From the NCBI RefSeq assembly GCF_006716355.1, contig NZ_VFOW01000001.1, positions 5,084,001-5,148,000 on the forward strand: a stretch of 64,000 nucleotides of DNA. Reading direction: 5' to 3'. The number at the start of each line of letters is the position of its first letter. The stretch's first letter is position 1. Source of the stretch: Stackebrandtia endophytica (GTDB lineage Bacteria > Actinomycetota > Actinomycetes > Mycobacteriales > Micromonosporaceae). Of this stretch, positions 9,172 to 17,484 are shown piece by piece. A model generated the notes under the pieces. It searched no databases. It worked only from the letters and a program-made list of their open reading frames with translations, and was not told the DNA's origin. Made by a program: the position numbers and the translations under genes.

Positions 9172-9990
9172 ATGGCATTGCTGAGCGTTGACGAATTCAC
9201 CGAACTGGCGACCGACCGGCCGGTCCTGCTCGACGTGCGCTGGAGTCTGGCGAACGGGTCCGAACGAGCCGGCTACGAGGCGGGACACCTGGCCGGGGCG
9301 GTCTTCCTCGACTTCGACGCCGAGGTGTGCGGTCCGCCGGGCCCCAACGGTCGACACCCGCTTCCCGACCCCGCCCAACTTCAAGCCGCACTGCGACGGG
9401 TGGGCGTCCACGACGACTCGGTCATCGTGGTCTACGACGGTGGCGACCTCATGGCGGCCTCTCGAACCTGGTGGACTTTGCAGTGGGCCGGACTGACACG
9501 GGTTCACGTCCTCGACGGCGGCTACCCCGCCGCGTCGGCGGCCGGGCTCCCGATCGACGGTGACGAGCCCGCAGCCACCACCGGAACGGTCACCGTCGAC
9601 CCCGGTCGCCTGCCGGTGGTCGACGCCGCCGAGGCTGCGGCGATGGCGCAACGCGGCGGCCTCTACGACGTCCGCACCGCCGCCCGATTCCGCGGTGACG
9701 CCGGAGTCATCGATCCGGTCGCCGGGCACGTGCCCGGCGCCGCCAACCTGCCGGGTGAACAGGTACTCACCACCGATGCCGACCGGATGCGTCCGATTCC
9801 GGAACTGTCGACCCTGTTTGACGGCATCGACACCACCGACTGCGCGGTGTACTGCGGCTCCGGTGTCACCGCAGCCCGGACCGCTCTGGCGATGACGGTG
9901 GCGGGTTTGGCCACGCCGGCCATCTACATAGGCTCCTGGAGCCATTGGATCGCCGATTCCGCCCGCCCGGTCGCGACCGGAGACGTGTAA
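9172..9990 (+). CDS. Thiosulfate/3-mercaptopyruvate sulfurtransferase, two rhodanese domains
   Basis: The product is 272 aa with two rhodanese domains (about 1-130 and 145-272). The active-site loop of the second domain is YCGSGVTAARTALAM, with the persulfide-forming Cys; CGSGVTA is common in sulfurtransferases of this length. The first domain is the usual inactive structural copy (VLLDVRWSL, GHLAGAVFLDFD, VVYDGGD). It should transfer sulfane sulfur to cyanide or other thiophiles in the cytoplasm. It lies 36 bp after the deaminase and may be co-transcribed with it. Confidence 0.94.
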   Translation: MALLSVDEFTELATDRPVLLDVRWSLANGSERAGYEAGHLAGAVFLDFDAEVCGPPGPNGRHPLPDPAQLQAALRRVGVHDDSVIVVYDGGDLMAASRTWWTLQWAGLTRVHVLDGGYPAASAAGLPIDGDEPAATTGTVTVDPGRLPVVDAAEAAAMAQRGGLYDVRTAARFRGDAGVIDPVAGHVPGAANLPGEQVLTTDADRMRPIPELSTLFDGIDTTDCAVYCGSGVTAARTALAMTVAGLATPAIYIGSWSHWIADSARPVATGDV

Positions 9991-10097
9991 CACCAGGTGA
10001 CTTCGGGTACCGGACAACCGGCGGTCAGCCGATCGGCGTCTTGGAGACGCCCGGTAGTTTGGTGCCGCGGATTCGACTGAAGGAACGAGCAAGATCT

Positions 10098-10712
10098 ATG
10101 CGTCGCTTGAGATGGACCGGGTTGGTTCTGGCCGGTGTCACCATGACATTGCTGGTCACCGGATGCGGAGAGTTGCCGTCCGACGACACCAAGCCCGTCG
10201 GTGCCGAAAACGGCGCCGAGACCGAATCGGCGACCGGACCCTCCGGGTTGGCCGAGGACGCCGGCGGCATCTGTGAACTGCTGGACTTCGCGGCGTTGTC
10301 GGCGGCCACCGGTGAACCGTTCAGCGTCGCCGTCTCCGGAGGAGAAGGCGAGGTCACCAGCTGCGTCGTACAGACCACCGCCGGTTCCTTCCCCGACATC
10401 ACCCTCACCAAGGCGAAGACCGCCACCGACACCGAGACCTATCGGTCTGAGATCCCACCGGAGCAGAGCAAGAAGGTCAAGGACCTCGGAAAAGCCGGAT
10501 ACAGCGCGTTGCGGAAGCAGGTGCCCGGCGGCGGGCCGGTCGTGGAGATCGGTTGGCTCACCAAGGGGCATATGTACAGCTTCCGATACACCACCGTCGA
10601 AGGCACCGAGAAGGACGCGGCGCGGGCCACCATCGAGGCACTCGTCGAGGTCGTACGCGACATAGACGAGCGGGCGACCGCCGCCGCCAAGGACAAGGAC
10701 AAGGACGACTGA
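10098..10712 (+). CDS. DUF3558-like lipoprotein
   Basis: The product is 204 aa with a lipoprotein signal peptide (basic MRRLRW, hydrophobic core, lipobox LVTGC with Cys23). An acidic, low-complexity linker follows, then a small folded domain beginning GICELLDFAALSAATGEPF, with two further cysteines. This is the pattern of DUF3558, a family of secreted actinobacterial lipoproteins of unknown function. The C-terminus is Lys/Asp-rich. A strong hairpin terminator follows at 10760. Family assignment rests on pattern recognition. Confidence 0.85.
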   Translation: MRRLRWTGLVLAGVTMTLLVTGCGELPSDDTKPVGAENGAETESATGPSGLAEDAGGICELLDFAALSAATGEPFSVAVSGGEGEVTSCVVQTTAGSFPDITLTKAKTATDTETYRSEIPPEQSKKVKDLGKAGYSALRKQVPGGGPVVEIGWLTKGHMYSFRYTTVEGTEKDAARATIEALVEVVRDIDERATAAAKDKDKDD

Positions 10713-10759
10713 CCCCGGCTCAGGCGTCGGTGCGTCCATTCACCGGTTATGACCACGAT

Positions 10760-10791
10760 CGGCCCCGATCGCCGAACAGCGATCGGGGCCG
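10760..10791 (+). terminator. Hairpin terminator after the lipoprotein gene
   Basis: A perfect 13-bp stem (CGGCCCCGATCGC and its complement) encloses a 6-nt loop, 47 bp downstream of the lipoprotein stop codon. There is no long T-tract, as is usual for high-GC actinobacterial terminators. Confidence 0.8.
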
Positions 10792-10870
10792 AGTCTCGTC
10801 CAGTGGGTGACGACATCGAACATCGTCAACCCGGCCGGTCGTGCCGTACCGCCATGCGGCGGCGGTTCGT

Positions 10871-11038
10871 CATGCGGCCGGGGCTTTCGGTTCCGTCCGC
10901 TTACGCAGCCGGGCCATGCCTCCGGTTCCAGCTGCTACGCGGCTGGGCCATACCTCCGGTTCCAGCTGCTACGCAGCCGGGCCATGCCTCCGGTTCCAGC
11001 TGCTACGCAGCTGGGCCATACCTCCGGTTCCATCCGCT
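10871..11038. repeat. Tandem 34-bp hairpin repeat 3' of the IdeR-type gene
   Basis: Four consecutive units start at 10902, 10936, 10970 and 11004, each beginning TACGC(A/G)GC(C/T)GGGCCAT. They are 34, 34, 34 and about 35 bp and differ by a few substitutions. A degenerate unit precedes them (10871-10901), and a partial one (TACGCGGCTGGAATC) forms the end of the ideR coding sequence. Each junction makes a small stem, best at the last one: CCAGCTGC, loop TAC, GCAGCTGG (8 bp perfect). The array lies between convergent genes, so its transcript would be the 3' end of ideR and possibly readthrough from the lipoprotein gene. Confidence 0.88.
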
Positions 11039-11724
11039 TACGCGGCTGGAATCACAAACACCCTGCTGGCGTCCTGGCGCGACAGCTTGGTCGTGGCGCT
11101 CTCGTTGGTGAGCACCACCGAATCGCCGTGCTGCTCGACACTGACCACCGCACCGGGGTTGACCCCGGCGGAGTGAAGCTCGTGAAGCACGGTGGCGTCG
11201 GTCTGCACGCTCTCGCACAGCCGGGTCACCTGCACCGTCGACGGCAGTCCGCTGGACGCCAGGTGCCGCTCGGAGGGGTCGGGGTTCTTGATGGACGGCA
11301 CCGCGCCCAACGCCTCCAAACCCGGAATCGGGTTGCCGTAAGGAGAGTGAGTCGGCTGATTGAGCAGCGAGAACACCTTCTGCTCGACCTCGTCGCTCAT
11401 CACGTGTTCCCACCGGCATGCCTCTTCGTGTGCGGCCTCATACGACATGCCGATGACGTCGACCAACAGCAACTCGGCCAGCCGATGCTTGCGCATCACG
11501 CTGACCGCCCGGTCGCGGCCGGTGTCGGTCAACTCCAGGTTTCGATCGCCGAGCACATTGAGTAGCCCATCACGTTGCATCCGCGCGACCGTTTGGCTCA
11601 CGGTCGGCCCGCTCTGGTTGAGCCGCTCGGCAATGCGTGCCCGAAGCGGTGCCACCCCCTCTTCTTCGAGCTCGAGGATGGTTCGCAGATACATTTCGGT
11701 TGTGTCCACAAGATCAGTTGTCAC
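11038..11724 (-). CDS. ideR: Iron-dependent repressor, DtxR/IdeR family
   Basis: The product is 228 aa, close to the usual 230 of IdeR. Order: winged-helix domain (VDTTEMYLRTILELEEEG, AERLNQSGPTVSQTVARMQRDGL), a dimerisation/metal domain with the expected ligands (M10-type region, CRWEHVMSDEVE, HSPYGNPIPG), and a C-terminal SH3-like domain (VVSVEQHGDSVVLTN). Fe(II)-bound IdeR represses siderophore genes. The GTG at 11724 is preferred because AAAGGA lies 8-9 nt upstream and VTTDLVDTTEMYL matches IdeR N-termini. A longer frame to 11826 is less likely. Two iron boxes at 45 and 46 kb are probable targets. The 3' end runs into a hairpin repeat. Confidence 0.95.
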   Translation of the reverse strand: MTTDLVDTTEMYLRTILELEEEGVAPLRARIAERLNQSGPTVSQTVARMQRDGLLNVLGDRNLELTDTGRDRAVSVMRKHRLAELLLVDVIGMSYEAAHEEACRWEHVMSDEVEQKVFSLLNQPTHSPYGNPIPGLEALGAVPSIKNPDPSERHLASSGLPSTVQVTRLCESVQTDATVLHELHSAGVNPGAVVSVEQHGDSVVLTNESATTKLSRQDASRVFVIPAA

Positions 11725-12027
11725 GCCCGCAGTCCTTTGCACTGAATCACTGTGATGCTGATTCACTGTCGATGACATGAACATCGGCACCAGTGCGTTG
11801 ATTCCCGTGGGTGCGCTGGTCCCCACCGGATGCGATCGATGGTACCTGCCAGGGATGACACCACGAACAGACGCTACGCCGTGATGTGTGGCGCAGTCGT
11901 TCGATCACGTCTGGGGTATGGACTTCGAGGGTTGAGTCACCGTACGACTTCGCTGCGGTGGTCGCGTCGAGGTGGTGTGGGAATGTTGAGTGTGCCACAA
12001 CCGTGGAAGATCACGTGGTGGCGTAAT
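11725..12027. other. Intergenic region upstream of the IdeR-type gene
   Basis: About 300 bp separate the ideR start from the sigma factor terminator. No convincing coding sequence is seen on either strand. It should hold the ideR promoter, but I could not assign -35/-10 elements with confidence. Confidence 0.5.
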
Positions 12028-12060
12028 GACGGGGGGCCCGCAACGGCGGGCCCCCCCGTC
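12028..12060 (-). terminator. Strong terminator after the group 2 sigma factor
   Basis: GACGGGGGGCCCGC pairs with GCGGGCCCCCCCGTC around the loop AACG. It is a 14-bp stem with one bulged C, starting 15 bp after the sigma factor stop. It separates that gene from ideR downstream on the same strand. Confidence 0.88.
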
Positions 12061-12074
12061 GAGGGGTTGATGGC

Positions 12075-13046
12075 TCAGCAGGCGTACTCGGACAGCCGGT
12101 TCGCGGTGGCCAGCTGGCGCAGCTTGTGCAGGGTGAGCTTCTCGATCTGGCGGACCCGCTCGCGAGACAGTCCGAAGGCCTTGCCGACCTCTTCCAGGGT
12201 GCGCTGGCGACCGTCGTCGATGCCGAAGCGAAGGCGCAGGACGCCCTGTTCGCGAGCCGACAGGGATGTCAGGACGTCGTTGACCTCACGACGCAACATC
12301 ATGTAGGACGTCGATTCGCCCGGCTGGTCCTCGGTGGGGCAGCGCAGGATGTCCGAGAGCGGGGTGTGGCGGTCGTCGCCGACGGGCTGGTCCAGCGAGA
12401 TCGGCTCGGTGTCGTAGGACATCAGTTCAAGGATCCGGAACGGTTCCACGCCGAGTTCGGAGGCGATCTCGTCGTGGCGGGGCTCGCGGCCCAGCGAGAC
12501 GGTGAGTTCCCGGCGGATGCGGGTCATCTTGTTGATCTGCTCAACGGTGTGGGCGGGGATGCGGATGGTGCGGGCTTGGTCGGCCATGGCTCGGGTGATG
12601 GCTTGGCGGATCCACCAGGTGGCGTAGGTGGAGAATTTGAATCCCTTGGTGTAGTCGAATTTCTCGACGGCACGGATGAGACCCAGGTTCCCCTCCTGGA
12701 TCAGGTCCAGCAGCGACACGCCCCGTCCCGTGTACCGCTTGGCGATGCTGACGACCAGCCGCAGGTTTGCCTTGAGGAGTTGGTCCTTGGCACGGCGCCC
12801 GTCCCGGGCGATGGCCTCGAGGTCGGTGTGCAGGCCGCCGTCGGTGACCGGGTTCTGAGGGTCGGTCAGGCGTACTTCGGCGAACAGCCCCGCTTCGATC
12901 GCCTTCGCCAGGTTGACTTCTTCAGCAGCGGTGATGAGCCGGTGCTTGCCAATGCCGTTAAGGTAGGCACGGATGGGGTCGGCCGTCATGCCTCCGTTGT
13001 CACTCTGCACGGCCTCGGTGTTGTTGTCGATCAGCGTGGTTGCCAC
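12075..13046 (-). CDS. sigB: Group 2 sigma-70 factor (SigB/HrdD type)
   Basis: The product is 323 aa. It carries sigma regions 1.2 ([15 protein letters not shown]), 2 ([44 protein letters not shown]), 3 and 4 ([31 protein letters not shown]). It lacks the long N-terminal extension of the principal sigma factor at 20.6 kb, so it is a non-essential-type paralogue. The GTG at 13046 has GGAAGG 8 nt upstream; the ATG at 13070 lacks such a site. A 155-bp stretch encoding region 2 is identical at DNA level to the principal sigma gene. Confidence 0.93.
   Translation of the reverse strand: MATTLIDNNTEAVQSDNGGMTADPIRAYLNGIGKHRLITAAEEVNLAKAIEAGLFAEVRLTDPQNPVTDGGLHTDLEAIARDGRRAKDQLLKANLRLVVSIAKRYTGRGVSLLDLIQEGNLGLIRAVEKFDYTKGFKFSTYATWWIRQAITRAMADQARTIRIPAHTVEQINKMTRIRRELTVSLGREPRHDEIASELGVEPFRILELMSYDTEPISLDQPVGDDRHTPLSDILRCPTEDQPGESTSYMMLRREVNDVLTSLSAREQGVLRLRFGIDDGRQRTLEEVGKAFGLSRERVRQIEKLTLHKLRQLATANRLSEYAC
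12556..12710 (-). repeat. 155-bp block identical to 21051-21205 (sigma region 2)
   Basis: This segment of the group 2 sigma gene is identical, base for base, to 21051-21205 in rpoD, including all synonymous positions. Identity stops sharply at both ends (g/c difference at the left, c/g at the right). It covers region 2.3-2.4 coding sequence. Recent gene conversion between paralogues is the simplest reading. Confidence 0.95.
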
Positions 13047-13201
13047 GATTCTCGCCTTCCAGGGAGTCATTCACGGCTTCGCGTCCCGTGCGCGAGGCCA
13101 TCTCAAGCATGGCTCCGCTGGTGTTAAGGCTTAGTGAAGTGGTCTTATAGGTGGCACAAACCCGGGAGACAATATGTCGGGGATGCGCAGAATATGGGGA
13201 A

Positions 13202-13229
13202 TTGACAGCCATTCTACAGTCAGTAGAAT
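13202..13229 (+). promoter_or_regulatory. blaI promoter overlapped by BlaI-type operator
   Basis: A consensus -35 TTGACA (13202-13207) and a -10 TAGAAT (13224-13229) are separated by 16 bp. Across the spacer and -10 lies an inverted repeat, ATTCTAC-AGTCA-GTAGAAT (13211-13229), with 7-bp arms and a 5-bp centre, of the kind bound by BlaI/MecI repressors. Binding would block RNA polymerase, giving autoregulation of the blaI-peptidase operon that starts at 13311. Confidence 0.75.
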
Positions 13230-13310
13230 TGTCCCCCTGGCGTTGTCGGCTTGCCGTGCGCCACCAATAATTGGGGAACCCATCGACCAATCATGAGGAG
13301 TAGCGACAAC

Positions 13311-13685
13311 GTGGCCCGGCTGGGAGAACTCGAACATGCCATTATGGATGCACTCTGGGCGTCGGATGAGCCGATGACCGCCCGAGACGTGCGCGATGCG
13401 TTGGCAGAACGGGATTTGGCCGCTACCACGATCTTGACCGTGTTGTCCCGCTTGGAGAACAAAGGACTGGTCAGTCGCGACCGCAGCGCCAGAGCACACC
13501 GATACCGTCCCACGGACAGTCGTGACGTGCACGTGGCCTCGCTGATGCGCCAGGCCTTGGATTCCGCCCCCGACGCCGACGCCGCGCTGGCGAGATTCGC
13601 CGACGCGGTCACCCCGCACGAGGCGGCGGCATTGGCTGAAGCCCTCGACGAGGCTATGCGCAGGCGCGGCACGAGGGGCGGCTAG
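13311..13685 (+). CDS. blaI: BlaI/MecI-family winged-helix repressor
   Basis: The product is 124 aa. It has the family N-terminus ARLGELEHAIMDALWA, a winged-helix DNA-binding domain (MTARDVRDALAERDLAATTILTVLSRLENKGLV) and a C-terminal helical dimerisation part. The GTG at 13311 is chosen because GAGGAG lies 10 nt upstream. An ATG at 13293 would place that site inside the gene. It probably binds the inverted repeat at 13211-13229. The adjacent membrane metallopeptidase is the expected signal-dependent partner. No beta-lactamase gene is nearby, so the controlled regulon is unknown. Confidence 0.93.
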   Translation: MARLGELEHAIMDALWASDEPMTARDVRDALAERDLAATTILTVLSRLENKGLVSRDRSARAHRYRPTDSRDVHVASLMRQALDSAPDADAALARFADAVTPHEAAALAEALDEAMRRRGTRGG

Positions 13686-13689
13686 ATCC

Positions 13690-14625
13690 GTGTCCACACT
13701 GACCATCCTGATCGTGACCCTGTCGTTGGCGGTGGCGTTGCTCGGTCCGGTCCCGGCCATGCTGGAGCGTGCCCGGTGGCCCAGCCGAGAACCACGTGCC
13801 GCACTGGTGCTGTGGCAGGCGATCGGATTGGCCGGTGGTATCGCGGTGTTGACCGCGGCGATGGCCCTGGCGTTGGCGCCACTGCATTCGTCACCGGTGG
13901 TCGCCGCCATCCTGTTCGCCACCAACGTCCTGTCCGGTGATCTCACCGGTGGCCTGGGTGCGGCGCACCTGAGTCTGCTGGTGATAGCCCTGATCATGAC
14001 CGCTCGGCTGGCGGGTGTCCTACCGGTGACGATCTGGCGGACCTGGCAGGCACGTCACCGTCACCGCGACATGGTGGGCCTGGTGTCACAGCCGTGGCCG
14101 GCGGCGCGCCCCGGACACGGACACGTCCTGGATCACCCGGTGGCGGCGGTGTACTGCCTGCCCGGTCGGGTCAGTAGGGGACGACCACGGGTGGTCTTCA
14201 CCACCGGTGCACTGGAACAGCTCGACGACGGTGAACTGGCTGCTGTGCTGGAACACGAACACGCCCACTTGACCGAGCGGCACGACCTGGTCGCCCTGCC
14301 GTTCCTGGCGTGGGTGACGGCGTTCCCGTGGTTCCCGGGGGTTCGTCGGGCCAAAGCCAGTGTCGCGGTCCTGCTTGAGTTGGTCGCCGACGACCGGGCG
14401 GCCCGTGCGGCCGACCCCGCCGCGCTGGCTTCGGCGTTGGCGCGCATCGGGCGGGCCGACACCGCTACACCGGCGGGAGCGTTGGCCATCACCGGCACCG
14501 GAGTCCTGCTGCGGGTACGGCGGCTACTCGACCCGCCCCGCCGCTCCAAGAGCTGGCGAGGTGCCGCCTACGCGATGGCGGCGGTCCTGGTGTCCCTGCC
14601 CGCCGTCGTCATGTTCCCGTGGTGA
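13690..14625 (+). CDS. M56-family (BlaR1-like) membrane metallopeptidase
   Basis: The product is 311 aa. Several hydrophobic segments lie at about 3-22, 35-60, 75-110 and the C-terminus. A cytoplasmic zinc-protease loop carries HEHAHL near residue 195, with a downstream ELVAD that should supply the third ligand. It lacks the penicillin-binding sensor domain of true BlaR1, so the signal is unknown. It starts 4 bp after blaI and is presumably co-transcribed. By analogy it would cleave BlaI to relieve repression. Confidence 0.9.
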   Translation: MSTLTILIVTLSLAVALLGPVPAMLERARWPSREPRAALVLWQAIGLAGGIAVLTAAMALALAPLHSSPVVAAILFATNVLSGDLTGGLGAAHLSLLVIALIMTARLAGVLPVTIWRTWQARHRHRDMVGLVSQPWPAARPGHGHVLDHPVAAVYCLPGRVSRGRPRVVFTTGALEQLDDGELAAVLEHEHAHLTERHDLVALPFLAWVTAFPWFPGVRRAKASVAVLLELVADDRAARAADPAALASALARIGRADTATPAGALAITGTGVLLRVRRLLDPPRRSKSWRGAAYAMAAVLVSLPAVVMFPW

Positions 14626-14688
14626 GGACGCAGGACGATCTGGCGCGAACCGGAGGTCGCCCGACCGACTCGATGAGATAGTGGCGGC

Positions 14689-15366
14689 GTGACCGACGAT
14701 CCCTTTGACGCGCTCGACGCCGAAGCCGCCAGGCTCGACGGATACTTCGCCGACCTGGACGGTGATCGATGGCGGGTCGCCAGCCGTTGTGACGGTTGGG
14801 ACCGCCGCGCGATCCTGGCCCACCTCATCGGTATCGAGCAGTACATTCAAGCCTGCCTCGACGACCGGGTCGCCGCATACGCCTCGCAGGCCGGCTCGGA
14901 CGTCGGCTACGAGGATTTCAACGAGTACATGGTCGCGTCGATGGCCGACGTCGACACCGACGAACTGGTGAGCCGATGGCACCACCTCATGACCGAGCAG
15001 CACGCCCGACTGCGTGAACGCGGTGCCGATTCCCTCATCGAGACCCATGCCGGTCCGTACCCGCTCGGCCGACAGACCTGGTATTTCGCCAGCGAGTTGG
15101 CGATTCACGCCGATGACATCGACGCACCGGTCACCGATGAGGAGCGCGCCGAGCGGCAGGCCTGGCGATTGCGGTTCGGGTTGGATGCGCTGAGAGAGTC
15201 CGAGCGGGGCGTCGAGGTCACCGAGACCCCGGAGGGTTTCCTGGTCAGTGACGCCGAGCAGTCGGTCAAGCTGTCTCGGGCAGACCTCGTCGAGGCACTC
15301 TCGGGGCGGTTGAAGGATTCACGGGTACCGTCGTCGCTGCGGGACGCCCTGGTGGCGCTGGCCTGA
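14689..15366 (+). CDS. Maleylpyruvate isomerase/DinB-fold protein (MDMPI-like)
   Basis: The product is 225 aa. An N-terminal four-helix DinB-like domain carries candidate metal ligands (LAHLIGIEQY, ELAIHADDIDAP). A C-terminal domain resembles that of mycothiol-dependent maleylpyruvate isomerase relatives (TIGR03083 type). Many family members are mycothiol-dependent enzymes of unknown substrate. GTG start; no clear operon partner. Confidence 0.82.
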   Translation: MTDDPFDALDAEAARLDGYFADLDGDRWRVASRCDGWDRRAILAHLIGIEQYIQACLDDRVAAYASQAGSDVGYEDFNEYMVASMADVDTDELVSRWHHLMTEQHARLRERGADSLIETHAGPYPLGRQTWYFASELAIHADDIDAPVTDEERAERQAWRLRFGLDALRESERGVEVTETPEGFLVSDAEQSVKLSRADLVEALSGRLKDSRVPSSLRDALVALA

Positions 15367-15377
15367 GCCGTTCGGCG

Positions 15378-16004
15378 TCAGGCGGTTGCCGGCCCCTTGG
15401 GCGTCGGTGCCGACCAGTTGCGTTGCAAGGAGATCAGCCGCAATCCGAACACCAGAATCGCCGCGCCCAGCGAAGACCACAGGGGTGGGACCTCGAAGTG
15501 GTGGCACACGGTGATCACGATGGTTCCGGCCAGCGACGCCACCGCGTAGATCTCCCGCAGCAGAACCACCGGTATCTCAGCGGTCAACAGGTCGCGGACC
15601 ACACCTCCGCCGATGGCGGTGATCATCCCGATCATGCACGCGCCCACCTGTGGAATACCGGCGTCGAGGGCGGCGACCGTCCCCACCACGGTGAACAGGC
15701 CGAGCCCCGCCGCATCCAGGGTCAACATGGTCTTGCGCAATCGAAACACCCGGCCGTGCAGCCAGAAGATGATCGCGGCGGTCAGCCCCGCCGTGACCGG
15801 GTAGCGCCAGTCGGTGAACGCCACCGGTGGTGCTTCGTTGATCGCCACATCCCGCAGCACACCGCCGCCGAGCGCGGTGACCACACCGACGACGGTGACG
15901 CCGAACAGGTCCAGCCGTTTGGCCACGGCCGCAGCGGCTCCCGACGCCGAGAACACTATGATTCCGACGAGGTTGAGCCCCAGAAGTAGTTGTTCTTCTC
16001 CCAC
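15378..16004 (-). CDS. UPF0126/TRIC-type membrane protein
   Basis: The product is 208 aa with about seven hydrophobic segments arranged as two repeats. Each repeat contains the family signature: ALGGGVLRDV near residue 45 and AIGGGVVRDLL near 132. These Gly-rich kinks are typical of the UPF0126/YicG family, structurally related to trimeric intracellular cation (TRIC) channels. A role as a cation or glycine-linked channel has been proposed for the family. GTG start at 16004. Confidence 0.93.
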   Translation of the reverse strand: MGEEQLLLGLNLVGIIVFSASGAAAAVAKRLDLFGVTVVGVVTALGGGVLRDVAINEAPPVAFTDWRYPVTAGLTAAIIFWLHGRVFRLRKTMLTLDAAGLGLFTVVGTVAALDAGIPQVGACMIGMITAIGGGVVRDLLTAEIPVVLLREIYAVASLAGTIVITVCHHFEVPPLWSSLGAAILVFGLRLISLQRNWSAPTPKGPATA

Positions 16005-16110
16005 GAACGTCGCTGCCCTATGCCTCGGGCGTGAGGTCGGTGGTGGCGTCCCGATCGGTCCGCAGACCCGGCGCGTTCGCAGATCCGTGCCCGGATCGAT
16101 CGGACACGGG

Positions 16111-16365
16111 TTAGTCCCCGCTCTTCATGGTTTCGAAGATCTCCTGGCATAGCGGGCACAACGGGAAACGCTCCGGGTCACGCGTGGGAACCCACAGCTT
16201 TCCGCACAGTGCCCGAATCGGAACTCCCGAGACCATGGAGTCCATGAGCTTGTCCTTGGGGACGTAGTGCGCGAATTTCTCTTCGTCCCCGTCCTCGTAG
16301 CGATAGTCGGATTCGGTGCGCTCATCGAGGATCGTGCCGCCGTCGCCGTGGAAAGTCTCAGTCAT
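16111..16365 (-). CDS. DUF3039 small protein
   Basis: The product is 84 aa. An acidic N-terminal half (DYRYEDGDEEKFAHYV) is followed by ALCGKLWVPTRDPERFPLCPLCQEIF, where one upstream Cys and a CPLC pair could bind zinc. This is the pattern of DUF3039, found across actinobacteria. The function is unknown. Confidence 0.88.
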   Translation of the reverse strand: MTETFHGDGGTILDERTESDYRYEDGDEEKFAHYVPKDKLMDSMVSGVPIRALCGKLWVPTRDPERFPLCPLCQEIFETMKSGD

Positions 16366-16428
16366 CGCTTTAGCCTTAGATGGTTGTCCTGCCCTACCGT
16401 TACCCAGTCTGTCACGGTCGACGACCGA

Positions 16429-16773
16429 TCAGGTGTCGACGTCGATGACTTGTGGTGGCTTCGGCGGTTCTATGGCCTCGGCGGTGGGTTCCTCGGGCTC
16501 ATGGCGTCGGAACCAGCGCCGCTCCTCCTTGGGAAGTCGATCGTTGGCGACTAGGACGGCCATCCATGGCAGCAACACCATTCCCGCTGCGCAGACGATC
16601 AACCACAGCCACATCAGGGGCGCCTCGACCATCGCCAGAATCGCGGCGACGATCAACAGGATCACGCGAATCAACATCATGATTCCGTAGCGGATCTGTC
16701 GGGTTCGCATCTGCTGGGCGGGACTGCGTTGTGCATTGGTGATCAACGCGGGCTTGTCGTGCGATTGCGCCAT
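16429..16773 (-). CDS. DUF3099 small membrane protein
   Basis: The product is 114 aa with two adjacent membrane helices (about 30-50 and 52-75, [20 protein letters not shown] and [17 protein letters not shown]). The ends are charged, including a Pro/Glu-rich C-terminus. It matches DUF3099. The neighbouring gene is DUF3039, a common association in actinobacteria. The function is unknown. Confidence 0.87.
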   Translation of the reverse strand: MAQSHDKPALITNAQRSPAQQMRTRQIRYGIMMLIRVILLIVAAILAMVEAPLMWLWLIVCAAGMVLLPWMAVLVANDRLPKEERRWFRRHEPEEPTAEAIEPPKPPQVIDVDT

Positions 16774-16850
16774 TGGGTAAGCCTGTCACTATCGGGCGAG
16801 CCGTGCCACCTCAGGTCTCCCATTGTGATCGCGCCAGGCACGATAGGACC

Positions 16851-17273
16851 ATGCGAGCGGTAGTGCAGACGGTTGGTCGGGCGCAGGTGACGGTCGATGA
16901 CGAGGTGGTCGGGGAAATCGGGGACGGCCTGTTGGTGTTGGTGGGTGTCACCCACGAGGACACCGTCGACGACGCGGCGGCGATGGCCAAGAAGATCTGG
17001 GAGCTGCGGATCCGAGACGGTGACAGGTCGGCGAGCGACGACGCCGCGCCGATCCTGGTGGTGAGTCAGTTCACGCTGTACGCCGACACTCGGAAGGGGC
17101 GGCGACCCTCGTGGGGGAAGGCGGCACCGTCGGAGGTGGCGGAACCGCTGGTGACAGAGGTGGTGATGGCTCTGCGTGCACTGGGGGCCAAAGTGGAGAC
17201 CGGAAGGTTCGGGGCGATGATGCTGGTTTCCAGTGTCAACGTGGGCCCGAGGACCATCCTGTTGGAGCGGTAA
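16851..17273 (+). CDS. dtd: D-aminoacyl-tRNA deacylase
   Basis: The product is 140 aa, a little short of the usual 145-150. Both active-site motifs are present: [17 protein letters not shown] near residue 73 and NVGPRTI near the C-terminus (the Gly-cisPro motif NxGPxT). It removes D-amino acids wrongly attached to tRNA. The ATG at 16851 follows AGGACC closely. Divergent from DUF3099. Confidence 0.96.
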   Translation: MRAVVQTVGRAQVTVDDEVVGEIGDGLLVLVGVTHEDTVDDAAAMAKKIWELRIRDGDRSASDDAAPILVVSQFTLYADTRKGRRPSWGKAAPSEVAEPLVTEVVMALRALGAKVETGRFGAMMLVSSVNVGPRTILLER

Positions 17274-17484
17274 AATCACTGGTTTGTTCGCCAGGTCCTG
17301 GCGAAGGTGACTCAAGCCAAACGATGACCGAGAGCCGTCACACGGTTCAGGTCGATCATGTTGTTCGAAGGCCGGTCCGCCCAACGAGGAGATACTTTCG
17401 TCGACGCGCCGATTCACGCGGTGGTTTGTCGGCGGCTGGCGAATCCTCCTGGGATGGTCGGCCCCTGATGAGGTGGGGTGTGCG

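Noticed and set aside
13690-14625. True BlaR1 beta-lactam sensor
   Set aside because: The protein ends soon after the zinc-protease region and has no penicillin-binding domain.
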